From contig NW_027062617.1 of NCBI RefSeq assembly GCF_032884065.1, positions 1,674,001-1,738,000 on the forward strand: a stretch of DNA of 64,000 bases, given 5' to 3'. Below, piece by piece: positions 34,343-46,312 of the stretch; positions within the stretch are counted from its first letter, which is position 1, and the number at the start of each line of letters is the position of its first letter. The position numbers and the translations under genes are program-made. Origin of the DNA: Artemia franciscana (Eukaryota > Arthropoda > Branchiopoda > Anostraca > Artemiidae). The notes beneath the pieces are model-generated. The model was given only the letters and a program-made list of their open reading frames with translations, ran no database searches and had not been told where the DNA came from.

Positions 34343-36409
34343 CTGTGTTTCCACTATGGGGATTTCCCCCTAAAATGGAGATTTTTTAAGTCTTTTAGGG
34401 GTGAGAGTTTTTTCTTAGGGATTTGGGAATTTTCTAGGGATTTTTCCTCTCCCATGGACTTTTAGGGAGGTTTTTGGGGGGTTTTCCTTTAATTTGCTTA
34501 AAAATTTTTAACACCACACAGATTTTGAGATGTACATGAGTTCTAAGTAACAAACTAGCAACAAAGAACTGTTTGAAACAGTTCCATGCTGATGTGGGCT
34601 TCAAACAATAATTTCAGCTTGGACTGTTCTTGATTAATGAAGTCATATGGTTTGTCATCTTTGGGTTGTTTTTTCATAAGATTATTTGGTAGACAGCATG
34701 TCATTTTTTTACAGGTCAGATAAATAAAGTTATAATATATGTTGATAGTATTATAGGGTACATAGTTGTTCTTACTGTAGTAAATTTTTTTGACAAGCAT
34801 TGCATGTATGATTCTTTTTCTCCACAGTACTTGCATGATGTTTATGATTTTTGTGTAAAATCAAAAAAACTTGGACTTGAACTTGTAGCCAGCTTTATAA
34901 GTATGGATGTGAATAATAGAGGTAGGCTATAACTATTTGAACACCTCTCCTACCATTTCATTACCCTAGTTTTTAACAGACAAACAAACTGACAGCCATT
35001 TTTTAAAAAACAATGGCACATGTAGGAATAAATGAATTGTGTGTTTTTGGCAAGCCTGCGTACCAAGGGGAAAATCATAAGCCTTCATCCTATAATTGGT
35101 AAATTTTTTGTTGTTCATTTTTTTTTTGCTTGCAAATAAAGTGAACATACCACTTGATGTCTCTTTTATGTTCTTTACAAATATAACAATCACTTCTGTT
35201 GCAAATTCAAATTTAAGCACAATTTGAGCTCTTGAAACCAAAATATTTCTAGTTTTGGGGTATAAAGAAAGCTTAAAACATTGGTCTCAGCATTGAACTT
35301 CCTGCAGAAGGACTATGTGGAATCAACCAGTGCTTTAGAAACTGATGTGAACAATCTGAAGTTTTAACTTCCCCTTGAAAGCATTTGTTTGGGTCCAAAC
35401 AGACAAGATTCCCTCTGTACATCAAGCTCAGATACTGTTGTCCCCCCTGATTCAATCAAAGTAGTTCTTAAAGCTGCACAGGCATTCCATATCAAAGCAG
35501 TAGGCCAGATACAGAAAAGGTTCCATTTTGAAGATGACATCTACAAATATGCTGAAATGGTTGACCCAGTGTTAGCCCAATCACTTCAGCCTGCCTCTCT
35601 GCTACCTTTTGTTAGGAAGTATGGACAGATCCCATGGGACAGAACCAAAACCGAGCAGGAGTGGAGGAGGCAGAGCCTCATCAATATTGAAAACATCAAA
35701 ACAATGGATGCTGTGACCTGCTGGTGTTTGGTATTGGTGAAAAAAAAAATGCTGCCAGAACAGAATTTGTATCCTAACCTGAAACCCACAGTATTATTTA
35801 TTTCCACTGTTCCATTTTCAAATGTCAATGTTGAGAGGTTTTTCAGTGCTGTAAAAGTAGTAAAAGCTGGACCATTAGAATAAATTGAAAACATAAACTT
35901 TGCAGGGGAATCTAAAAACAAAATTTGGAATGAAAAAGGCTCAAGAAAGTGTGGAATGTGAAGATGATTAGTTATTTCACCACATGAGAACAGTGAAAGC
36001 TTCAGCCACCATACAAGACACATCAGGGGAAGATAAGGTCTGATTACGTTTTACAAGTTACAATTGAACAGTATTAAACATCTTGTACTGTAATCTACAT
36101 TACAGTATTACATTTTCTTTTCTATTTGCTTAATGTTATTTGAAGCTATTTGTATTTAGCTGATGATTAAAAAGCACTTTAAACAGCATGACAAGACATT
36201 CTATTATGGTAGTGACAGCTAGACTTCAATCTAAGAAGCCAAAATATGTTACCTTTCAATGGTATGGGTAAAATGAGATAGGGAGAAGCAGCTCAGGGAT
36301 TAATTAGAAAATGGGAGATTTTTAGGGATTTTGGAACTGAAGATGGGGATTTCTAGGGATTTTTCAGCTCTTTTTTAGGGATGTCAAAAATGAGAAAGTG
36401 GAAACACTG
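34343..36409 (+). mobile_element. hAT transposon with terminal repeats and 8-bp target duplication
   Basis: The left end reads CTGTGTTTCCACT and the right end is the complement of CAGTGTTTCCACT. The ends are flanked by identical 8-bp CCTGATAT duplications (34335-34342 and 36410-36417), the signature of hAT insertion. Subterminal GGGATTTTT-type repeats occur on both sides. The 2,067-bp length is short for an autonomous hAT, and the transposase inside covers only a C-terminal part, so the element is an internally deleted, inactive copy. The T at the second base of the left end is a probable mutation of the conserved CAG terminus. Confidence 0.9.
35276..35883 (+). pseudogene. hAT transposase C-terminal fragment
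   Basis: The main frame (35389-35883) ends with PNLKPTVLFISTVPFSNVNVERFFSAVKVVK-type residues (about 35785-35870), the hAT C-terminal dimerisation region: aliphatic-rich strand, then S-N-x-x-x-E-R-x-F-S. Upstream in the same frame, past a TAA near 35366, lies a NFLQKDYVESTSALETDVN block (about 35292-35350) that continues the family pattern. The RNase-H-like catalytic core with its DDE residues and the BED zinc finger are not present. The 145-codon minus frame opposite is its shadow. Confidence 0.8.
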
Positions 36410-36552
36410 CCTGATATGGACCCCTCCCCCCTCCACAAAAAATGCTAGGGAGTCACTTCTGAAGGACTATAAGGGTAAAATTCAGTTCGAAGTAGAATTA
36501 TTACTTTAAAGTATCTAAAGAAATTCCAAAATGATTGCTAATCCTAGAAGCA

Positions 36553-36830
36553 TATCAGGTAAAACTGGTGCAAACAGTATTACTGGCTTTCATATAAAGT
36601 AAATATACCACTCAATGCGTTTTTTAATGCTTATTACAAATATAATAATTGCTTCTACTGCAAATTCAGATTTAAGCACTTTTTGACCTGTTGACCTCTT
36701 GAAAATGACCTATATATGGAGTCATTACAAATCTGTAATAGTTTAGAAACAAATTTGGACTACATCTTTGCACATCAGGGGGGTGGGGGTAAAGCATAGC
36801 ATATATTAAATACATAAACTAACCATTGCT

Positions 36831-36892
<62 letters not shown>

Positions 36893-37222
36893 CACTGGTG
36901 ATCTCTCTTCTCATCAAATTCAATGTGCACAAACACATAAAAAAAAAACCAGCAATGGTTAGTTTACATATTTAATATATGCTATGCTTTACCCCCACCC
37001 CCCTGATGTGCAAATATATAGCCCAAATTTGTTTCTAAACTATTACAGATTTGTAATGACCCCATATATAGATCATTTTTAAGAGGTCAAAAAGTACTTA
37101 AATCTGAATTTGCAGTAGAAGCAATTATTATATTTGTAAAGAGCATAAAAAAAGGCATTGAGTGGTATATTTACTTTATATGAAAGCTAGTAATACTGTT
37201 TGCACCAGTTTTACTGCATATC
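36553..37222. repeat. long inverted repeat (~280-bp arms) around a poly-T run
   Basis: Left arm about 36553-36832 and right arm about 36949-37222 are close reverse complements (both contain AACTGGTGCAAACAGTATTA, GTAAATATACCACTCAATGC and CCATTGCTGG or complements). The ~115-bp centre has 53 T (36833-36885) and a short A-run on the other side. A diverged copy of part of the arm lies inside the hAT element (about 35145-35240). Confidence 0.8.
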
Positions 37223-38229
37223 ACTTCATTTTGTGCAAAGTAGGCAAATTCAACACCTTCAACATTTAATTTAATGTCAAATATGCTGGTGCTAATGCCC
37301 ACTTCGGGCTTTTGATAACAAAAGGTGTTGAGAAAACAATTTTTACTTGATAATATACAGAAAATTGTAGTTAACAAATTTTTGGGGTTACTTCATATAC
37401 ACTTTATCTCCCTAATGTGCAAGTATATAGCCCAATATATGCCTAGAGAAGGACATGTAAAGAAGGAAATATGTTAAGAAAACAATTCATACTTCATAAT
37501 ATGCAGAATAATTATAGCTAAAACATTTTGCATACAGCCAGGGGCAGATCTAGAGTAAAATCTTAGACAAGGCCCAATTTGACAAGGGTGCCAATGAGCA
37601 AAATCTTGGGGGGGGGCAGTATGGCAAAGGTGCCAATAATTGACAAATGATTCTGAGAAAAAAACAGAATAAAAGGGCAACAAAAAGAATCTTGGAGGGT
37701 CTAGGGTCCCCCTCGATCCACCAGTGCATACAGCCCTGCTGCACTCTACTCGCTCCCCCCCCCCCCCCAAAAAAAAAGATTGCAATTATATAACCAAAAT
37801 TATATGTTTCTCATTTATTTGTGTAATGTGTCTCTCTTGTTTCAACCCATGTACCTATGTATTGAATCAACTATGACAGAACAAGAACCAGAAAAACAAG
37901 TCACATGTGGAGAATGTCTTGGATATATATAACTTAGGCTATGTATTTGCACATTAGGGCAGTTGGGGGTAAAGTATAGCAGGGCTATATGCAAAATGTG
38001 TTAGCTACAATTATTTTGCATATAGTATTCTGCTTATGATAGATATAAGGCTTCCCTTACAGTCAGAATTTCATCCAAAAATTTATCTTGCAACTTCATA
38101 CCTATAAATTGATTCAATGCTAATAAAATCAAGAAACAGAAAAACACATAGGAAATACATAATATAAGCTATATATTTGCAGGGCAGGGGGGGATACAGG
38201 TAAAGTATGCATAGTGGAAGTGCCCTCAA
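37223..38229. repeat. fragments of the poly-T inverted-repeat family
   Basis: Pieces such as 'gggggtaaagtatagc' (about 37970, 38190), 'aatgtgcaagtatatagccc' (about 37415) and 'ttttgcatacagcc'/'ttttgcatatag' recur. A separate block at 37540-37780 has poly-C and 'caaaatcttggggggggg'. No gene was recognised; open frames on the minus strand are low-complexity. Confidence 0.45.
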
Positions 38230-39130
38230 GACGTGAACTCTAACTATTTACATATTAAAACAAAGAGAGAAAAAATGTCTCAAAATGAAGAAAACAAATA
38301 GGAGTAAAGCCAGTAGAAGGAAAGGACAGACTAAAACACCATGGATGTTTGTCTGTATAAAACAAGGCATCTTCAATGCTACAAGTAGATTAATAAAAAA
38401 GATAAAATCTAGAATCTTCTATAAAACCTAAAATTAAATAAAAATCTAATACTAAGAAATAAAAAACAAACCAATATGTGGATATATGCAATTGCTACTA
38501 CTGTGATTAAGCACCACAGAAAGTTAGTTAGAGTCACTTCAATGAGAACACTAAAGCAACTGGACAAACTAAAAGAAAATGAATTTGGAATTAATTGTTT
38601 TACTGCAAACTAATCCTTTTGTTAGCATCCAATGCTGCAATTCTCCTATGTCTTATATATAATCTAGTTCCCTGGTGATTTTGTAATACCTTATTAATAT
38701 TATTAGCTATCGGTTCACTTTTAGGAAGAATGTTGTAAATCAAGGCTACATTTGAAGTACCTAGATCTCTTTATTGAAAGATTAGCAAAAATATGTTGTT
38801 TTTTTATGCTTCAATGGCTTCTCTAGCCAGTTGTGTCAAGCCCCTATAATTAGAAATACCTATGGTATTATCAAATTGTATATGATATTAGAAAATGTGT
38901 GTATATAATGGTGGTAGAAAATGTGTTCTGCCAAAGCTGTAACAAAAGTTTCAGGAGGCTTGCTAAATTTTAGAGCCTTATCTGTTAAGTTACACTGCTC
39001 AATAAATCCTTCAACAAATTGTTAGTGGGTTTGGCAAATATCAAACTTTCCACAAGAAGAAGGAATACTATGCACACTACTACCTAAATTGACACAAGTA
39101 TAATTCTTCTCAGAATTCAGAAAGCTACTC
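38230..39130 (-). mobile_element. Penelope-like element: GIY-YIG endonuclease remnant and terminal region
   Basis: On the minus strand, a block VNLGSSVHSIPSSCGKF followed by DIC and QTH (about 39098-39027) matches the start of a Penelope GIY-YIG endonuclease. In this copy the YIG position reads DIC, so it is inactive. Downstream come an ALAEHIF block (about 38938), an open stretch with DLGTSNVALIYNILPKSEPI (about 38770-38700), and RLYIRHRRIAALDANKRISL (about 38665-38605). Finally there is a 3' region whose blocks match the inverted pair at 17.04-17.45 kb. The reverse transcriptase part was not seen upstream. Confidence 0.65.
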
Positions 39131-39840
39131 ATTCAGCAACTGTACTATGAGCATATATCTATTAAACAAATGTCTGTTATAATTGGTTTATATTGCAAGG
39201 AAAAGAAAGGATAATTTATTGTGAAACCAAAGCTTAAATCAACATGGATATTTAGTGCTCATATGGAATTATTGTGTGATTGACTGATCATCATTATGCT
39301 TTCATTTCTGTGATACCATAGTTTGCACAAGAGTGACTGTTATCACTTTGGAATGAAGCCAATTTATCTTATGGAATTCTGAAGCCTACATTGTTTTGTT
39401 TTTTTTCAGAATTCAGAAAGCTAACTCAGTGGTCTAATTTATTTAAATCATATATCAATGTTTTATCTAGAACATAGAAAGAATCATTTCTTAACATGTT
39501 TCCTTCTCAATAGCCCTGGTTCTTCATTAATACCAGTATGGGTTCTACCTGCAGAAATTTCATTTTTTTACCATAAGTTTGTTTAAATTATTTTTGAAAT
39601 AATGTGATTAGCTTGAATATTTCAACTACATACAACACTAAAGGTTTTAAATGCACCAATAGTCAACAGGTAAAAATTCTTGAAGAGACTTATGACTATC
39701 TAGGAAAGTAGTTGAGAAAGGTGGATAAATCCAGAGCCTCAATGATCCATCCAGTGAATGTGGACCAGATATCTTTGTTGTTGTAGGTGCACTTTCTAGA
39801 GTGTAACTTAAACATTAAAACTTAACAAACAAGCAGCAAT
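39131..39840. other. spacer, nothing firm
   Basis: AT-rich; may include decayed upstream sequence of the Penelope-like element, but I find no motif. Confidence 0.3.
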
Positions 39841-40065
39841 TATACCATTTGTGATGGGGACTGCCTCCTTCTCAATCCCTCACTGTTTGTGCTAAACTTT
39901 GAATTTTTGTCCTAATTATTTAAGAACAACCCCTGAAACATAAAGGTCATTTAATTGGAATAAAAAGTTTTCTTAAAGTCTGTAAGAAGTGAGGGATTGT
40001 GGATAGGACTGTCCTATAGAATAATTTCTATTTATTTTAAGTTTTAATGAGCAAAGCAATGCTGA
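39840..40065 (+). repeat. RE-A degenerate palindrome fragment
   Basis: The layout 'gggactgcctccttctcaat' ... 'aagaacaacccctgaaaca' ... 'gtgagggattgtgg' ... 'ataatttctatttattttaa' matches an RE-A palindrome with many changes. Confidence 0.6.
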
Positions 40066-40825
40066 GCAACACTACAGGATAGAAAACCCTTCAATTGCTC
40101 CAAGTTGCAATTTAAGGTAATATTGCTCCTAACTTTTGTAAATACAATGACTGCATTTGGAATACTGTAAATTTATCAATTTGGAGTGCTGCTTTTCTAG
40201 CTTTTGATTCAGCAAATGTAATATCTTCTCTTTTTTCTGCAAAGCAAGGGAAGAAAATTAGTATGCACATACATCCCCAGGGGTTGTCCAAATATGTATA
40301 GGCTTATAGGCTTATATACTTATATATCTAATTAAAATGCACTTGGTGTGGCCAATTTTTCTGTTTCACCAAGTTGCCCTAAAATTCTGATCTTAATCCT
40401 AATGCACACATTTTCAGATTGAGGCTGAGCCTTCCCATGAACAGTGCAGCAAGAGTCATGTGGTATCTATATCTTAAGAAGCTTAACCACAAATTACAGA
40501 GAATAGATCCCACCTTATCTTAATTTTTTGTATACGATGATTGGAAGAGCCAATAGTCTTACCTCTCTCTTCTTAGCATTCTTATTGCCTCTTTTTTTCT
40601 TACTGTTCTGTACTTTTTTGTATTTTGCTCCTTATTGGCTCTTCTTATGTTACAAGACAATCTGAAAGGATTATGTCTGTAAATATGAATTGATTCAAAT
40701 CTAAGATACTTATGGTTACAGTAATATAGGCAACCTAGTGAAGTTAGAAAATAGAACAATGTTCTATTTGAGCTATATTAGTGATTAAATATATAAAAAA
40801 ATCAGTTGTTTTTTGTTGTTTTTTA
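40066..40825. other. spacer, nothing recognised
   Basis: No gene or clear repeat was found. Confidence 0.3.
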
Positions 40826-41240
40826 GGGCGGCTGCTCCCTTCACTAACTATTTTATATTATTAAAAAAAAAATTTCTACTTAAATGGCCCTTGCGTTTCA
40901 GAAGTTGTTCTTAAGAATTAGAGCAAAAATTCAAACTTTAATGTAAATGAGTGAGGTATTGAGAAGAAGACAACCCCCTCATGTACAGAATAATTTCTGG
41001 TCATTTTAAGTTTTTATGTTGCTCCTTACTGTCAGTTCAAAAAGTTTGCTTTTTTAATTTAATCTCTGACTATTTTTAAATAATGTTGGTGTATCCAAGG
41101 AGAGGTAACAAGGTTATCATATTAGGGAGCATTGTCTCATATATGGGATAGTTTCTGTTTGTTTTGAAGTTTAGCATTGCTCCTTATGTGAAGTTGAAAA
41201 AAACTTGTTTGTTTTTTGTTAATTTCTCATTGGTTTGCAA
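40825..41240 (+). repeat. RE-A degenerate fragments
   Basis: 'gttcttaagaattagagcaa', 'aatgagtgaggtattgagaa', 'cagaataatttctggtcatt' and 'tgctccttactgtcagttc' belong to RE-A; a second partial piece follows at 41150-41220. Confidence 0.6.
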
Positions 41241-42030
41241 ATAATGTCAGGAAATTGTTCTCTTCCTCTATCGAAAATCCCCCCCTTGCTCTAAAAATTC
41301 CTGTAGACAATTCTACTTGAAAAATCATCCTTAGCCTACTTTCACTTGAAAAAAATACATTCTTTTCACTCAATTTCTGATTGTCTGTCTAATCATGTTG
41401 GAAATCTCCTGCTGTGGAAATTTTTTCCCAGAAATTATCCCCCCTCCCCATTGGAAAGTTTACCCTGTCAAAAATTACTCATGGAAAATTTTTCTAGGGA
41501 AATTCCTCCATGGAGGATTTCTATGGTGAAACGCCCCCCCCCCCTTCTAAACTTCTAACTCTGTTGAAGATTTCCTCTGAAAAATTTCCACATGCAAGAG
41601 TCACCAAAGAGAAAGTAGGATAAATAAATAATTTTTTTATAGGAATTCTGGCAAAATCCCACCATGTGAAAATTCACCTGACAACTTCCCTCCCCAGAAA
41701 AAACGCAGATTTGTAGAATAATTGTACCTAACAAATTATGCATCCAAATTTGCTATACTTCACCCCCCCCCCCCCCCCCACCGCCACTTCTAATGTGCAA
41801 AGACATGGCCTGAATTTATTTCTAAAGTTTTTTTTATCTTACTTTTGTATATTTCATTTTTATGGAGCATCAGAGAAACATATTAGAAGAATATTAGGTA
41901 GGGGGCATATCATACAAGTATCATTATTGTTATTGGACCTTTCAATTATGCTGAACAAAATGGCTATCTCAAAATTTTGATCAGATGACCTAGGGAAAAA
42001 GGAGCTGTGGCAGGAGGCTAGTTGCCATCC
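41241..42030. repeat. spacer with a GGAATTTTTC-type simple repeat and a SAT-1 scrap
   Basis: 41400-41740 is a run of loosely repeated segments of the form 'ggaaatttttc...tccc' in both orientations, similar in style to 50.49-50.60 kb. A poly-C tract lies near 41762-41780. At 41935-42030 the SAT-1/RE-A core 'caaaatggctatctcaaaat' occurs, leading into RE-A copy 8. Confidence 0.45.
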
Positions 42031-44610
42031 AGTCTTTTTAGTCAAACAGTTCGTGGTAACGAACTGTAGTAAGGAGCGACCCAGCTCAATAGTAACCGAA
42101 ACTCTAAAAAATGGAATTTTGATACCAACAGTTCCATTAAAAGAATTGCATTGTAATGCTGATTTTAAATATATAAGTTTCATCAAGATCTGTTATACCC
42201 ATCAAAAGTTACGAGTCTGAGAAAATTTGCCTCATTTTAGAAAATAGGGGGAAACACACCCTAAAAGTCATACAATCTTAACAAAAATCCCACCATCAGA
42301 TTCAGCATAGAAAATTTGCCTCATTTTAGAAAATAGGGGGAAACACCCTCTAAAAGTCATACAATCTTAACAAAAATCACACCATCAGATTTAGCGTATC
42401 AGAGAACCTTATTGTAGAAGTTTCAAGCTCCTATCTACAAAAATGTGGAATTTCGCATTTTTTTTGCCAGAAGACAGATCACAGATGCGTGTTTATTTGT
42501 TTGTTTTTTTGTTTTTTCCAAGGGGTGATCCTATTGACTGAGTGGCCCTAGAATGTTGTGAGAGGGCTCATTCTAACGGAAATTAAAAGTTTTAGTGCCC
42601 TTTTTAAGTGACCAAAAAAAATGGAGGGAAAACGTGGGAAAAAATTCCCACGCTCATCTTTTCCCCAAAGCCTCCGGATCAAAATTATGAGATAGCCATT
42701 TTATTCACCATAATCGAAAAACCTTTTAACTATGTCTTTGGGGATTACTTACTCCCCCGCAGTCCCCATGGGAGGGGCTGCAAGTTACAAACTTAGACTT
42801 GTGTTTGCATATAGTAATGGTTACTGGGAAGTGTACAGACGTTTTCAGGGGGATTTTTTGGTTTAGTGGGGACAGTTGAGGGGAGGTACGTGGGAGGATA
42901 TTTCATGAAGAAACTTATCATGGGGGAAGAGAATTTCAATGAAGGGGGCGCAGGGTTTTCTAGCATTATTTGAAAAAAAACAATGAAAAAAAAAATATGA
43001 AAAGTTTTTTCTACTGAAAGTAAGGAGTAGCATTAAAACAAAACGAACAAAAATTATTACGAATATGAGGGGTTTACCTCCTCGTTATACCTCACTCTTT
43101 ACGCTAAAGTATTTTTAGTAATTTCAACTATTTATTCTACGGCCTTTGTGGTTCAGAGGGCATTCTTAAGGAATTGGGATAAAATCTAAGCTTTAGTGTA
43201 AAGAGTGAGGTATCGACGAGGGTTGAACCCCCTCATATACGCAATAAAAACATACGAATATAGCAGTTCGTTACGTAAGTTAATTCGTAAGTTACGTATT
43301 TTTTTTACCAATGAAAACGTTTGTAAAAAATTAAAAGTTCAAGTTGCTTTTTTAAGTAATCAAAAACTTGGAGGGCAACTAGGCCTTAAAAAACAAGTTT
43401 TTCTAGGGTTTTCGCAGTTTTTGCGCAGGGTTTTCTAGCATTATTTGAAAAAACAATGAAAAAATAAATATGAAAAGTTTTTTCTACTGAAAGTAAGGAG
43501 CTGCATTAAAACAAAACGAACAAAAATTATTACGAATATGAGGGGTTTACCTCCTCGTTATACCTCACTCTTTACGCTAAAGTATTTTTAGTAATTTCAA
43601 CTATTTATTCTACGGCCTTTGTGGTTCAGAGGTCATTCTTAAGGAATTGGGATAAAATCTAAGCTTTAGTGTAAAGAGTGAGGTATCGACGAGGGTTGAA
43701 CCCCCTCATATACGCAATAAAAACATACGAATATAGCAGTTCGTTACGTAAGTTAATTCGTAAGTTACGTATTTTTTTTACCAATGAAAACGTTTGTAAA
43801 AAATTAAAAGTTCAAGTTGCTTTTTTAAGTAATCAAAAACTTGGAGGGCAACTAGGCCTTAAAAAACAAGTTTTTCTAGGGTTTTCGCAGTTTTTGCGCA
43901 GGGTTTTCTAGCATTATTTGAAAAAACAATGAAAAAATAAATATGAAAAGTTTTTTCTACTGAAAGTAAGGAGCAGCATTAAAACAAAACGACCAAAAAT
44001 TATTACGAATATGAGGGGTTTACCTCCTCGTTATACCTCACTCTTTACGCTAAAGTATTTTTAGTAATTTCAACTATTTATTCTACGGCCTTTGTGGTTC
44101 AGAGGTCATTCTTAAGGAATTGGGATAAAATCTAAGCTTTAGTGTAAAGAGTGAGGTATCGACGAGAGTTGAACCCCCTCATATACGCAATAAAAACATA
44201 CGAATATAGCAGTTCGTTACGTAAGTTAATTCGTAAGTTATGTTTTTTTTTACCAATGAAAACGTTTGTAAAAAATTAAAAGTTCAAGTTGCTTTTTGAA
44301 GTAATCAAAAACTTGGAGGGCAACTAGGCCTTAAAAAACAAGTTTTTTAAATGAAAATAAGGAGCAACATTAAAACTCTAAACGAACAGAAATTACTCCG
44401 TATATGAAAGGGGCTTTTCTTCCTTAACACCCGCTCTTTACGCTAAAGTTTCTTACTGTTTTAAAAAATAGAGTTAAGAGAAAGAGTCAAACTTCAGCAT
44501 AAAGAGCGAGGCGTTGAGGAGGAAAAGCTCCTTGCATATACAGAGTAATATCTGTTCGTAATGTTGCTCCTTACTTTCATTTAAAAAACTTATTTTTTTT
44601 ATTGATCACT
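42031..44610 (-). mobile_element. RE-A copy 8 with internal triplication
   Basis: The left end has the terminal hairpin (about 42043-42064; AACAGTTCGTGGTAACGAAC) and continues through the right-part sequence in reverse. That includes a ~75-bp local duplication at 42240-42375. It then enters a 473-bp tandem triplication (42949-44340) and palindrome 1 (about 44345-44590). Confidence 0.8.
42949..44340. repeat. three tandem 473-bp units, nearly identical
   Basis: GCGCAGGGTTTTCTAGC begins at about 42949, 43421 and 43894. The first two units give identical 77-codon frames (43205-43438 and 43678-43911). Differences between units are few (for example GGAGTAGCATT / GGAGCTGCATT / GGAGCAGCATT), so the duplication is recent compared with all other repeats here. 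Each unit spans RE-A palindrome 2 and its flank. Confidence 0.95.
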
Positions 44611-44775
44611 TTAAAAGACCACTAGAACTTTTAATTTCTGTTTAAGTGAGCTGTCTTCCAGTCTTCTAGGATCCTTAATTTAATACAATCCTCTTGGGAA
44701 AAAAGAACAAAGAAAAAATGCATTTGTGATCTGTCTTCTGAAAAAAAATTCCACATTTTTGCAGATGTTTAATAA
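44611..44775 (+). repeat. RE-A core scrap
   Basis: 'ccactagaacttttaatttc', 'gtgatctgtcttctg' and 'ccacatttttgcagat' match the right part of RE-A. Confidence 0.55.
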
Positions 44776-45946
44776 CATGGACATAACAGGGGTATTGACA
44801 AAAAGAAAAATATACTGAAGTTACATAACATAATAAGGGAGTGTAGTGTCTGAATTACTAAAGAATAATCCTTGGGCCATATGTACCCACAACAGTGTTA
44901 CTGAGTTAGCTTAAATTACATTTCACCAGCTGAATTGGAAAGCTCCCTAATGGAGTAATTGTATCTTGGTTGTAACTAGAGTGATACAGTCACTTTTATC
45001 TGTGCAAAATATGCATCTAGTTCCCATTGTTAACGACTTGCTCCTATTCACTAGCCTTACTTGTTATTAGAAGAATTATAACTATTATGATCCATTATTT
45101 TGAGTCTTCAGTCATACGATTGAAAGATAGAGCCATATGCTGTCTCATTATCTACCAAACTTGCAAATGCCTTCATTTGAATCACAGTCACTATTAACAA
45201 AGTTTTATCTGTCTTTTAGTTCACTACCTGGATGATCACCAATCCAGTTACAGTGTCTGAAAGGAGAATTTGCTTAGTAAAGTGATCATGAGGTATTCTA
45301 AAAATGTGACTAACCCATTGCTGTTTTTGTAGTTCAACTGCTCTGTCAGTAGGCTGAACATTGCAGCTGTGAATATCACTATTTGAGATTTTGTCAATCC
45401 TAAAACTCAGTCGCCCGCCCAAGACCTAAAGGGTTTTGTCAGTTTTGCCTCTCATTGAGACTATCTGTCTTTTCTTTACTTCAATTAGCTATGGCTCTTA
45501 AGTTTTCCATCACTTCCATCAAGTTGATTTTAATAGAATTAAATGAATTGTTTTTCAGCTCTTTATATGAATTGTTCTCTGGCAGTAATGTTCAAAAACT
45601 TAAGTAGAATCAAAATCAGTGATACTTAAAACTTTTTGTTAGTATAGGATGCAAGAGCTAATTTACTTGTCTTTTAGCTAAAGTAGGTAACATCAAAGAG
45701 TATTTGTGTTAGTGTTTAATGCATTGTATTTGTTTTTATTTTAAATTATTTTCAATTCGTTCTTTTTTATGTTCAAACTAGTTTGGATTAACCTACACTT
45801 TTAGCTAAGGTAGGTAAAATTAAAGAGTTTTATTGTTAGTATTTAATGCAGAGTATTTGTTTTTATTTTACATTATATTCCTTTTGTTTATATTTTATGT
45901 TAAAACAAGTTTGGATTTACCTACACTATTTAAAATTTTCTTACAG
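44776..45946. other. upstream intron of the phospho-lyase gene
   Basis: The coding exon that follows starts in mid-codon, so this is an intron of the host gene. I looked for the preceding coding exon, which should end two bases into a codon before a GT, and did not find a convincing one. A degenerate duplicated block ('agctaaagtaggtaacatca' about 45677, 'agctaaggtaggtaaaatta' about 45802) lies just before the acceptor. Confidence 0.5.
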
Positions 45947-46065
45947 ACGACCATGCGCCCTTCAATTTGACTCAGATCCAATTCATTTAGCCAGAGCTTC
46001 AAAGCAATATATTTATGATACTGCTGGAAATGAATACTTAGATGCAAGCAATAATACTGCTCATG
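45947..46065 (+). CDS. ETNPPL: ethanolamine-phosphate / phosphohydroxylysine phospho-lyase, internal exon (N-terminal region)
   Basis: The gene product is a class-III (aminotransferase-fold), PLP-dependent lyase that splits phosphoethanolamine to acetaldehyde, ammonia and phosphate, or phosphohydroxylysine in the PHYKPL branch. This exon follows a pyrimidine-rich acceptor (TTTTCTTACAG) and ends at CATG|GTATG. It starts with the last base of a codon and ends with one base of the next. It encodes 39 residues with DPIHLARASKQYIYDTAGNE and YLDASNNTAH, matching the family's N-terminal region (D-P-x-x-x-x-R, Y-x-x-D-x-x-G-x-x-YLD, NN-x-AH). The usual Cys-Ile before NN is Ala-Ser here. ETNPPL and PHYKPL cannot be separated from this piece; the symbol marks the family. 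Confidence 0.88.
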
Positions 46066-46312
46066 GTATGAAATATTATTTTAATTACAAATATCCATAT
46101 TTTAAACCACAATAGATATGGTTAATCAGAAAAGATGCTTTAACTTTTGTTTAGACTTGTACAATGGGCTGATAGTTGGAATTTATGTTTCTCTTCCTTG
46201 TTAAAATGTATGTCCCCATGTTTCTTTATCTTGTACATATATGTTCTAGATCATTTCTTTAATATTCACCCATTATTAATGGATGTCAATCTTGTTTAGG
46301 AACTTGGGTTAT

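Noticed and set aside
35586..36023. 145-codon open frame on the minus strand
   Set aside because: Shadow of the hAT transposase fragment.
43205..43911. Two identical 77-residue proteins in tandem
   Set aside because: They are translations of the 473-bp non-coding triplication; the third unit does not keep the frame intact.
44776..45946. First coding exon of the phospho-lyase gene
   Set aside because: No ATG-led frame ends in the required phase with a GT donor and family-like residues.
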